Assembly: GCF_014672695.1 (NCBI RefSeq)
Contig: NZ_CP053923.1
Coordinates: 2,594,889-2,601,811 of the forward strand
Source: Defluviicoccus vanus
Lineage (GTDB): Bacteria; Pseudomonadota; Alphaproteobacteria; Rhodospirillales; Defluviicoccaceae
DNA length: 6,923 nucleotides
Reading direction: 5' to 3'
Below are positions 1-5,540 of this stretch, piece by piece (position 1 is the stretch's first letter; the number at the start of each line of letters is the position of its first letter). The notes beneath the pieces are model-generated. The model was not told the DNA's origin, searched no databases, and saw only the letters and a list, made by a program, of their open reading frames with translations. A program made the position numbers and the translations under genes.

Positions 1-1173
1 TGCTCGGGGAGATTGCGGGAGACCTTCGTGCCGTTGGCTCATCCGTCCGGTCATGCGCAGGTCGACTTTGGCGAGGCGATCGGCGTGATCGGCGGCGTCC
101 GGCAGAAGATCCACTTCTTCTGCATGGACCTGCCGCAATCGGATACTGCTTTCGTGAAGGCCTATCCGGCGGAGACGACGGAAGCCTTCCTCGACGGGCA
201 TGTGTCGGCATTCGCATTCTTCGGCGGCGTGCCGTTGTCGGTGCTTTACGACAACACGACGCTCGCGGTGGCGAAGATCTGCGGCGACGGCAGGCGGGAG
301 CGCACCCGGGCCTTTACGGAACTGCAGAGCCATTACCTGTTCCAGGATCGCTTCGGCCGTCCCGGCAAGGGCAACGACAAGGGCAAGGTCGAGGGGCTGG
401 TGAAGTATGCTCGATCGAACTTCCTGACGCCGATCCCCCAGGCGGCAAGCTTCGACGATCTCAATGCCATGCTGGAAGATCGCTGCCGGCAGCGACGAGG
501 CGAACGCGCCGGTCGCCACGGCGAAACCATCGGCGAGCGTCTCGTCGCCGACCTCGAAGCCTTCCGGGATTTGCCGGCGGTGCCATTGGAGCCGAGCGAG
601 AAGCGGGCGGCCCGTGTCTCATCGACCGCCCTGGTCCGCTACCGCGGCAACGACTACTCGGTACCGACGGCATACGGCTTCCGGGATGTTGTGGTGAAGG
701 GCTTCGTCGACGAGGTGGTGATCCTTTGTGCCGGCGAGGCGATCGCCCGGCATCGTCGCTGCTATGGCACGGGCACCTTCGTATTCGAGCCGCTGCACTA
801 TCTGGCGCTGATCGAGACGAAGCCGAATGCCCTCGACCAGGCGGCGGCGCTGAAAGACTGGGATCTGCCGGAGGCGTTCCAGCACCTGCGCCATCTCCTC
901 GAGGCGCGCATGGGCAACCGCGGCAGGCGGGAGTTCATCCAGGTGCTGCGGCTGATGGAGGCGATCCCGATGGAGATGGTGGCGAGCGCGGTCAGCGAAG
1001 CGATCCGGCTCGGCGTCATCGGCTTTGATGCGGTCAAGCAGATTGCTCTGGCGCGCGTCGAGCGGCGGCCGGCCCGGCTCGACCTGACGGCCTATCCACA
1101 TCTGCCGAAAATGGACGTCAGGATGACGGCGGCGGCTGACTACGCCGTTCTCGTTCCCGGGACAACGGCATGA
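1..1173 (+). CDS. istA: IS21-family transposase IstA, 5' end truncated by the window
   Basis: IstA is the DDE recombinase that cuts and joins IS21-type ends, working with the ATPase IstB. The frame is open from base 1 to the TGA at 1171-1173, giving 390 visible residues. Family members are about 500 residues long, so roughly the first 110, including the N-terminal helix-turn-helix, lie to the left. Counting from base 1, the catalytic triad candidates are D22 (in VDFGEA), D84 (in LYDNTT) and E131 (in KGKVEGLVKYAR). This matches the order and context seen in the rve integrase core. The C-terminal half has the Mu-transposase-like beta region (RYRGNDYSVP) and a helical tail. A TTG at 13 is in frame but lies inside the domain and is not a plausible start. 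The stop overlaps the istB start as ATGA, indicating translational coupling. Confidence 0.96.
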   Translation, partial: CSGRLRETFVPLAHPSGHAQVDFGEAIGVIGGVRQKIHFFCMDLPQSDTAFVKAYPAETTEAFLDGHVSAFAFFGGVPLSVLYDNTTLAVAKICGDGRRERTRAFTELQSHYLFQDRFGRPGKGNDKGKVEGLVKYARSNFLTPIPQAASFDDLNAMLEDRCRQRRGERAGRHGETIGERLVADLEAFRDLPAVPLEPSEKRAARVSSTALVRYRGNDYSVPTAYGFRDVVVKGFVDEVVILCAGEAIARHRRCYGTGTFVFEPLHYLALIETKPNALDQAAALKDWDLPEAFQHLRHLLEARMGNRGRREFIQVLRLMEAIPMEMVASAVSEAIRLGVIGFDAVKQIALARVERRPARLDLTAYPHLPKMDVRMTAAADYAVLVPGTTA

Positions 1174-2048
1174 CCGGCAAGGCGGGCGCTGATGCGATGC
1201 CGGCGGGAACGACAAGCGGCACACCGCAGGTTCTGCTGGCGCATCACCTCAAGCAGTTGAAGCTGCCGACCGTTCTGCGGGAATACGACAAGATCGCCCG
1301 CGAATGCGCACGCGACGGCGTCGATCATCCCCGCTATCTGCTGCGCCTGGTGGAACTCGAACTGATCGACCGAGAACGCCGAATGGTCGAGCGGCGGATC
1401 AAGGCAGCACGCTTCCCGGCGGTCAAAAGCCTCGACACCTTCGACTTCACCGCGATTCCCAGCCTCAACAAGATGCTGGTGCTCGAGCTGGCCCGCTGCG
1501 AGTTCATCCTGCGCCGGGAGAACGTCATCGCGCTCGGCAACAGTGGCACCGGCAAGACCCATGTCGGGCTCGCCCTCGCTCTTGCCGCCTGCCAGAAGGG
1601 GTTCACCGTCGCCTTCACCACCGCAGCCGCCCTCGTGCACCAGTTGATGGAGGCGCGTGACGAGCGCCGCTTGCTGAAGCTGCAACGCGATCTCCAGTCG
1701 GTGATGTTGCTCATCGTCGACGAACTCGGTTACCTGCCGCTGTCGCCGACCGGGGCGGAACTTCTGTTCGAGGTGTTCTCCCAGCGCTACGAGCGCGGCT
1801 CGACCCTCGTCACCTCCAATCTGCCGTTCGAGGACTGGACCTCGGTGCTGGGATCGGAACGGCTCACCGGCGCGCTGCTCGACCGCCTGACCCACCACGT
1901 CCATATCCTCACCATGAACGGCGACAGCTACCGGTTGAAGCAATCCGCCGGACGTCGTCGTCCCCCCACCGCAGCCGATCGGGCGGAGCAAAACCAGACC
2001 ACCGCCGAGACCGTCGATCCCGAGACCGGCGAAACCAGCAAGCCCTGA
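1170..2048 (+). CDS. istB: IS21-family transposition helper ATPase IstB
   Basis: IstB is a AAA+ ATPase related to DnaC that assembles on target DNA and directs IstA to it. The 292-residue protein is somewhat longer than the usual 250-260. It has an N-terminal helical region (about residues 20-110), a Walker A motif GNSGTGKT at residues 123-130, and a Walker B motif [13 protein letters not shown] with D184 and E185. Arginine-rich AAA+ elements follow, including the SNLPFEDW segment and the [10 protein letters not shown] segment. The last 40 or so residues are a proline- and charge-rich tail with no clear domain. The ATG at 1170 overlaps the istA stop, the normal arrangement for this family. 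The frame is intact. Confidence 0.97.
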   Translation: MTGKAGADAMPAGTTSGTPQVLLAHHLKQLKLPTVLREYDKIARECARDGVDHPRYLLRLVELELIDRERRMVERRIKAARFPAVKSLDTFDFTAIPSLNKMLVLELARCEFILRRENVIALGNSGTGKTHVGLALALAACQKGFTVAFTTAAALVHQLMEARDERRLLKLQRDLQSVMLLIVDELGYLPLSPTGAELLFEVFSQRYERGSTLVTSNLPFEDWTSVLGSERLTGALLDRLTHHVHILTMNGDSYRLKQSAGRRRPPTAADRAEQNQTTAETVDPETGETSKP

Positions 2049-2068
2049 TCCCCGAGGCAAAGCCGACG

Positions 2069-2102
2069 CACGGCAAGGGGCCCGATCGGGCCCCTTGCCG
2101 TG
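2069..2102. terminator. 34-base perfect palindrome just after istB
   Basis: The palindrome has 17-base arms with a centre at GA/TC and no mismatch. It starts 20 bases after the istB stop. It would form a very stable GC-rich hairpin in RNA from either strand. Neither flank has a clean run of T residues (the right side reads TGATTGC), so it is not a textbook intrinsic terminator. The position suggests it ends the istAB transcript or blocks read-in from the flank. Confidence 0.6.
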
Positions 2103-2123
2103 ATTGCACCGCTCTCGCCCAAA

Positions 2124-2174
2124 TGGCCTGCTTTGACTCCGCTACAGTGGCCCAGAATTGCTCCGCCGTTGACA
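2124..2174 (+). repeat. IS21 right end with two sub-terminal repeats
   Basis: Two copies of a diverged 20-base unit lie at 2124-2143 and 2148-2167. Both fit TGGCCnnnnnTnnCTCCGC, with 12 of 20 positions identical. The element then ends in GTTGACA at 2168-2174. Multiple short repeats at each end are characteristic of IS21-family elements and serve as transposase binding sites. The left-end partners are outside the window. Confidence 0.75.
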
Positions 2175-2361
2175 CCGATGCCGCATCGACGTTGCTGGCG
2201 CCGATGACAATCGAGCCCAAAGCCCCGGCATTGCGGACGGCCGCCGCCATCGTCGGGGTGGACACGCCGGCCATGGGTGCCTGGATAATCGGCTGGTCGA
2301 TAGCGAGACGATCACTGAGGTGGCGAGGCTGCGCGAGAGTCTTCCGGCAGCTTCCTCTCTT
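2175..2361 (-). pseudogene. Nitronate monooxygenase (2-nitropropane dioxygenase) N-terminal fragment, broken by IS21
   Basis: Read on the minus strand, this encodes [19 protein letters not shown] followed by [18 protein letters not shown] and GASNVDAA. This is the N-terminal FMN-binding strand and loop region of FMN-dependent nitronate monooxygenases, which oxidise alkyl nitronates to carbonyl compounds and nitrite. The match stops exactly at the IS21 end (2174/2175), so the remaining ~80% of the gene should lie beyond the other end of the element. The frame is open from a TAA at 2364-2362, but there is no in-frame ATG, GTG or TTG between that stop and the conserved region. The start is therefore unclear or lost to a small indel. 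A GTG at 2318 is in another frame. Confidence 0.8.
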
Positions 2362-2375
2362 TTACCTGCCTCATA

Positions 2376-2404
2376 GCAAAAAGGCAGTGGGGAGCCCACT
2401 GCCT
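2376..2404 (-). terminator. Intrinsic terminator downstream of the cell wall hydrolase gene
   Basis: On the minus strand a 10-base perfect stem (AGGCAGTGGG paired with CCCACTGCCT) with a 3-base loop CTC is followed at once by TTTTTGC. This is a textbook rho-independent terminator. It lies about 110 bases past the hydrolase stop and just before the nitronate monooxygenase fragment, so it separates those two transcription units. In the + direction there is no T run. Confidence 0.87.
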
Positions 2405-2513
2405 CAAAGTATTTAGATTTTGCGTCTGCGTCTTGATTTGTTATGCGCTCGCGCTGGTCCGAAGTTGCCGCTTTCCCTCGCCTTCCCTGGACGGAAGTGG
2501 CAATCCGGCGGAG

Positions 2514-3155
2514 CTATGACGGTGAATGGCCCGCGACTGCGGCGGCCGTCCACCGATCTCGATAAAAAATGTGCCTGCCAATCTGCGTGATCCGGGACAT
2601 GGTCTGCGACCAGCTTGGCCGAACATAGTCAGCATGGAAGTAAAGCGCGCCGCCGGTCGGATCAAACCAGTCGATATGCAGGAGGATATTGGCCACATCC
2701 TTCGCCTCTTCCCAGGCGATGCCGCGCGGCATCCGGTTCTTGCGCCCAGTGCACATCCAACTGAATTGGCAGATTCCCGATCGCTGTTGGACGACGCCGC
2801 AGATCGTCTTCGGATACCGCTCATCCTCAACCCGGTTGAGGGTAACCGCAGCGATCGCCACCTTGCCTTCGAAGGGCTCGCCGCCGCCTTCCCAATAGAT
2901 GTTGCGAGCGAGACAGTCCTCCTCATCGCTCTCGCTGGCGCGGCCGGCAGTTGCGAGCCAACCGCGCTGCGTTGGGATATCCTGCGTCATGCCCGACCCA
3001 TCGGCGGCGACGTTGGAGGAGGCAGCGAGCCGCTCGCCAATGGCTCCGAGGCTCAGCATCTCGGCCCTGGATTGCGCCGGCAGAAACAGGGCGATCGCCC
3101 ACAAGAGAATTCCGATCCCAGCCCCGATCTGGATAACGCGAGACTTCTGTCCCAA
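2514..3155 (-). CDS. Secreted SleB/CwlJ-like cell wall hydrolase
   Basis: This 213-residue protein has the Hydrolase_2 (SleB-like) fold found in many alphaproteobacteria, predicted to act as a lytic glycosylase or amidase on periplasmic peptidoglycan. Residues 1-31 form a signal peptide: a basic start, a hydrophobic stretch IGAGIGILLWAIALFLPA, and a likely cut after QSRA. After a 45-residue linker, the domain runs from about C81 (CLARNIYWEGGGEP) through VTLNRVEDERYP, CQFSWMC and GALYFHADYVRPSW to IGRHIFYRD near residue 200. E89 corresponds to the conserved catalytic glutamate of SleB-type enzymes. The start is TTG at 3155, chosen because AAGGAG sits 6 bases upstream and the signal peptide begins there. 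The gene stands alone, with its own candidate promoter and terminator. Its length is normal and nothing looks damaged. Confidence 0.9.
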   Translation of the reverse strand: MGQKSRVIQIGAGIGILLWAIALFLPAQSRAEMLSLGAIGERLAASSNVAADGSGMTQDIPTQRGWLATAGRASESDEEDCLARNIYWEGGGEPFEGKVAIAAVTLNRVEDERYPKTICGVVQQRSGICQFSWMCTGRKNRMPRGIAWEEAKDVANILLHIDWFDPTGGALYFHADYVRPSWSQTMSRITQIGRHIFYRDRWTAAAVAGHSPS

Positions 3156-3161
3156 GAGCCA

Positions 3162-3167
3162 CTCCTT
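3162..3167 (-). promoter_or_regulatory. Ribosome binding site fixing the TTG start of the hydrolase
   Basis: The minus strand reads AAGGAG, then TGGCTC, then the TTG start. This is a near-ideal Shine-Dalgarno sequence at 6-base spacing. It is the main reason to prefer this TTG over the later internal ATG (residue 33), which would remove the signal peptide. Confidence 0.75.
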
Positions 3168-3249
3168 CCCAAGCGAACCTTGCTTCGGTTCATCAATCTC
3201 CTTGAATTCCTGCCCACATCACGCAAGCAAGACAGTATTGTTGAAGGCC

Positions 3250-3277
3250 ACCTTACGGACGAAGCTGAAGCTGTCAA
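3250..3277 (-). promoter_or_regulatory. Candidate sigma-70 promoter for the cell wall hydrolase
   Basis: On the minus strand there is a perfect -35 hexamer TTGACA (3277-3272), a 16-base spacer, and TAAGGT (3255-3250), which keeps the first T, second A and final T of a -10 box. Transcription would start near 3243, leaving an untranslated leader of about 90 bases. The -10 match is only 3 of 6, so this is a candidate only. Confidence 0.4.
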
Positions 3278-3365
3278 TGCAAATCTGTTTTGATTGCAGC
3301 GGAAAGACCCTGTCTGTTGGCAGGGTATAGCAAGCCGCCTACGATATATTGTGGAGTTCAGCATT

Positions 3366-3400
3366 CTGGCGATTTGCTTAGAAGCTATGCTTATCGCCAG
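3366..3400. repeat. Inverted repeat with 8-base arms
   Basis: CTGGCGAT at 3366-3373 is the exact reverse complement of ATCGCCAG at 3393-3400. The 19-base centre contains a second small palindrome, AAGC-TAT-GCTT. There is no T run on either side, so it does not look like a terminator. It may be an operator or a structured RNA element; the function is unknown. Confidence 0.45.
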
Positions 3401-3472
3401 CGCGAAGCCTGTAACACTTTGAAATTTCAGTAAATGCCGTAAGACTAGCAAGAGCGGCGGGTACCGTCCCGG

Positions 3473-4372
3473 TCACGCGGGCATAGCCCCATATCTGCCC
3501 CGTCCCGGAGAGGTTGGCGGGAGCGAAAAAAGCGCCGACGGCGCTGCAATGCGGTGAAACGTGGGCGGCAAATGAGACGCAGGTGCACAAAAATGGCGAT
3601 GGTGGATCAGGCCGTTCGGCTTCTGAGGGCGGCCGCCGGCATCCTCACGCCGGGGAGGCGGGGGATCCGCTGCACCTGCGGCAGCAGCGAAAAGGCGGTG
3701 CAGTTCGTCCCACAGCGTCGCTGTATCGGTGGCCGGGCGGATAAACGGCACCCGCGCCCAACGGCTCTTTCGGCCCAGGTCGCAACCATCCGGATCGATG
3801 CCCACCATCTCCCAGCCCTCGCCGGTGAGGCCGAGCCGCCGGGAGGCAAGCGTGGCGATGGAGGTGGCATGCAGGGTGTTCACGGCGGCGAGCACCGTCT
3901 CCTCGCAGGCTGCGATCGCCGCCGCCCCCTCTGGCTGAAGCAGACCCTCCGCCGGCAGCCATTCGGCGCGGCCGAAGCCGCCGATGGAATGAGCGCGCTC
4001 GATCGCCAGCCGAAAGACGTGAAAATCGGCGAAATCGGCGTAGAGTGCGGCGCCGGGATGGCGGGCGAGGAATCGTCGCCGCAAGCGTGGTTCGGCGTCG
4101 GCGATGACGCGGCCAACGAGGGTGACCCGGGCGCCCGTTTGCGGATTGGCGCGCCGCGACGCTTCCTCCAGCATCAACGAGGCGCGCGCATCGGCCTGCA
4201 GGTTGCGGGTGTGATCGGACAGGTTGGACAGCAGCAGGATCGGACTGAGGTCGGTGTCGCAGGCGAGCGTCACCAGCGAGACGTACGGCCAGCCCTCATC
4301 TGCAGCGAGGGCGGTGGCCAGCGCACCACAGCGGGCGCGCCGGATGAGAGCACGAATAGCGTCGACGGCCAC
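3473..4372 (-). CDS. HugZ-like / pyridoxamine 5'-phosphate oxidase-family protein with an abnormal C-terminus
   Basis: The protein resembles HugZ-type haem-utilisation proteins: a split-barrel FMN-binding-like domain followed by a DUF2470-type domain. The split barrel covers about residues 7-145, including GALATAL, PYVSLVTLA, PILLLSNLSDHTRNL and the GRV strand. The second domain covers about residues 155-230 and includes GWEMVGIDPDGCDL. The exact substrate (haem or flavin) is not determined here. I chose the GTG at 4372 because GGGAGG lies 9 bases upstream and the start falls one base after the dmeF stop, so translation is probably coupled; the open frame further upstream overlaps dmeF and is noise. 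The family is usually 230-250 residues. This frame gives 299, and the last ~67 residues are low-complexity and run through an intrinsic terminator, so the native stop was probably lost. The usual HMNxDH motif is eroded to AVNTLHA. Confidence 0.75.
   Translation of the reverse strand: MAVDAIRALIRRARCGALATALAADEGWPYVSLVTLACDTDLSPILLLSNLSDHTRNLQADARASLMLEEASRRANPQTGARVTLVGRVIADAEPRLRRRFLARHPGAALYADFADFHVFRLAIERAHSIGGFGRAEWLPAEGLLQPEGAAAIAACEETVLAAVNTLHATSIATLASRRLGLTGEGWEMVGIDPDGCDLGRKSRWARVPFIRPATDTATLWDELHRLFAAAAGAADPPPPRREDAGGRPQKPNGLIHHRHFCAPASHLPPTFHRIAAPSALFSLPPTSPGRGRYGAMPA
3524..3543 (-). terminator. Intrinsic terminator inside the 3' end of the HugZ-like reading frame
   Basis: On the minus strand AGCGCC-GTC-GGCGCT forms a 6-base GC-rich stem and is followed by a run of six T residues. 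It would end the permease-dmeF-HugZ-like transcript. It lies about 50 bases before the reading frame's stop at 3473, so the messenger RNA would usually end before a stop codon is reached. Confidence 0.8.
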
Positions 4373-4373
4373 G

Positions 4374-5414
4374 TCAATTACCCTCCCGATCGAGACACTG
4401 CGCCTTGTCCGCATCCCCGGGACAACGGTGAACCTCCACCGTTGCGTGGACGATGCGCGCCGCGGGCGGCAGCCGTCGCTTGTAGTCTTCGGCCGTGAGC
4501 GGCTGCTCGCTGACCACCGACAGGGCGGCGGCATAACCGGCCGTGCCCACCGACCACAGGTGCAGATCGGCAACACGGGCGTCGTCGCTTTCGATGGCGG
4601 CGCGGACCGTGGCAGTGACGCTTTCCTCCACCTCGCGGTCCAGCAGCACGAAGCCGCTCGAGCGCAACAGGCCGAGCGCCCAGTGCCCGACCATGACCGC
4701 ACCGACGATGCCGATCGTCGCATCGAGCCACGACCAGCCGAAATACTTGCCACCCAATAGTGCCAGAATGGCGAGAACGGAGGTGAGCGCGTCGGCGATC
4801 ACGTGCAGATAGGCGCCGCGCAGGTTGTGGTCACGAGGCCGCGCCTGCTCGTGGTCGTGATGGTGGCCTTTCCCCTGCTGCGGCGTGTGATCATGCGCAT
4901 GATGACCAGCATGCGTATGGCCCGGCTGATGTCCATGACCGGCATGGTCGTCGTCTTCGCGATGGCCAAGTAACAGGGCGGAAACGCCGTTGACCACGAG
5001 GCCAACGACGGCAACCAGCAACGCGTCGCTGAAGGCAATCGGCACCGGCGACAGCAGCCGTTCGGCGCACTCGGCGGCCATGACCAAGGCGAAAAGCGCC
5101 AGTAGCAAGGCGCTCGAATAGCCGGCAAGGGCGTTGATCTTGCCAGTGCCGAAGCTGAAGCGATGGTCTGTGGCGTGACGGCGGGCGTAAACATAGGCAA
5201 CGTAGGCGATGCTGAGGGCGGCGAAATGCGAGCCCATGTGCAAGCCGTCGGCGAGGAGTGCCATTGAGCCGAAGGCGATGCCGCCGACGATCTCCACCAC
5301 CATCATCACCGCCGTGAGCACGGCAACGAGCAGCACCCGCCGTTCGCCACCGTGCGGCCGATCCTGGCCGAAGACGTGATGGTGCTGCCAGGGCTCGAGC
5401 GATTGGGTGTGCAT
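4374..5414 (-). CDS. dmeF: Cation diffusion facilitator, DmeF-type Co(II)/Ni(II) exporter
   Basis: This 346-residue inner-membrane protein belongs to the CDF family; DmeF members export cobalt and nickel using the proton gradient. It starts with the DmeF signature MHTQSLEPWQHHHVF and has six predicted membrane spans. The transport site is formed by HMGSH in span 2 (H59 and H63, next to D56) and HVIAD in span 5 (H204, D208). The HxxxH in span 2, in place of the HxxxD of zinc exporters, is typical of DmeF. A cytoplasmic loop at about residues 151-188 carries some 15 histidines. A C-terminal cytoplasmic domain (about 262-332) ends in TVEVHRCPG. The ATG at 5414 follows GGAGG by 5 bases. The next gene begins one base after its stop. 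No dmeR-type regulator, often found beside dmeF, lies in the 126 bases upstream. The gene looks intact. Confidence 0.93.
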   Translation of the reverse strand: MHTQSLEPWQHHHVFGQDRPHGGERRVLLVAVLTAVMMVVEIVGGIAFGSMALLADGLHMGSHFAALSIAYVAYVYARRHATDHRFSFGTGKINALAGYSSALLLALFALVMAAECAERLLSPVPIAFSDALLVAVVGLVVNGVSALLLGHREDDDHAGHGHQPGHTHAGHHAHDHTPQQGKGHHHDHEQARPRDHNLRGAYLHVIADALTSVLAILALLGGKYFGWSWLDATIGIVGAVMVGHWALGLLRSSGFVLLDREVEESVTATVRAAIESDDARVADLHLWSVGTAGYAAALSVVSEQPLTAEDYKRRLPPAARIVHATVEVHRCPGDADKAQCLDREGN

Positions 5415-5540
5415 GCCGGCCTCCGTGTTGAGCTCGAACGGTTGTTCGCGTCGCCAGCGAGTTTACGGTTCAATGGCCCTGGATGCCACCGACCTGGACG
5501 GCTGATATCACTCATGCGCGACGAGACCGTGGGATGGCGC

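Larger units (their letters stand above)
1..2174 (+). mobile_element. IS21-family insertion sequence, left part outside the window
   Basis: This is the right-hand part of an IS21-family element: the 3' portion of istA, all of istB, a palindrome and the right terminus. I place the end at 2174. The sequence up to there carries the GTGGCCCA...TTGCTCCGCCGTTGACA pattern that I recognise from right ends of this family. Reading the minus strand, nitronate monooxygenase coding sequence begins at 2175. Two diverged copies of a 20-base sub-terminal repeat lie just inside the end. The left terminus and the target-site duplication are outside the window. The istA and istB frames are intact as far as visible, so the element may be active. 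Confidence 0.88.
3156..3472. other. Non-coding gap with inverted repeats
   Basis: About 320 bases with no credible gene lie between the HugZ-like reading frame and the hydrolase start. The gap holds the hydrolase ribosome binding site and candidate promoter. It also holds a small hairpin (ACCCTG at 3307 pairing with CAGGGT ending at 3326) and a larger inverted repeat at 3366-3400. It is visibly richer in A and T around 3340-3440 than the flanking genes, as expected for a regulatory region. I see no tRNA or known riboswitch. Confidence 0.6.

Noticed and set aside
619..1224. 201-codon minus-strand open frame opposite istA
   Set aside because: Antisense to the C-terminal part of istA; the composition is that of a GC-rich shadow frame and has no recognisable motif.
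1140..2060. 306-codon minus-strand open frame opposite istB
   Set aside because: It is the antisense shadow of istB; the translation is rich in low-complexity Q, G and R with no domain, while the + strand has clear Walker motifs.
2526..3293. 255-codon plus-strand open frame opposite the cell wall hydrolase
   Set aside because: The minus strand encodes a full SleB-like domain with a signal peptide and a ribosome binding site; this frame has no domain features.
3307..3326. Small hairpin ACCCTG...CAGGGT considered as a terminator
   Set aside because: The stem is short and there is no T run in either direction.
1156..4428. Identical 13-mer CCCGGGACAACGG at 1156-1168 and 4416-4428
   Set aside because: It lies inside coding sequence both times, with no extension of the match; most likely chance in GC-rich DNA.
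3554..4498. 314-codon plus-strand open frame opposite the HugZ-like gene
   Set aside because: Antisense shadow in GC-rich DNA; no motif, and it contradicts the operon direction.
4373..4753. Upstream extension of the HugZ-like frame to 4753
   Set aside because: It overlaps the conserved 3' part of dmeF in another frame and is serine/arginine-rich noise; the GTG at 4372 has a ribosome binding site.
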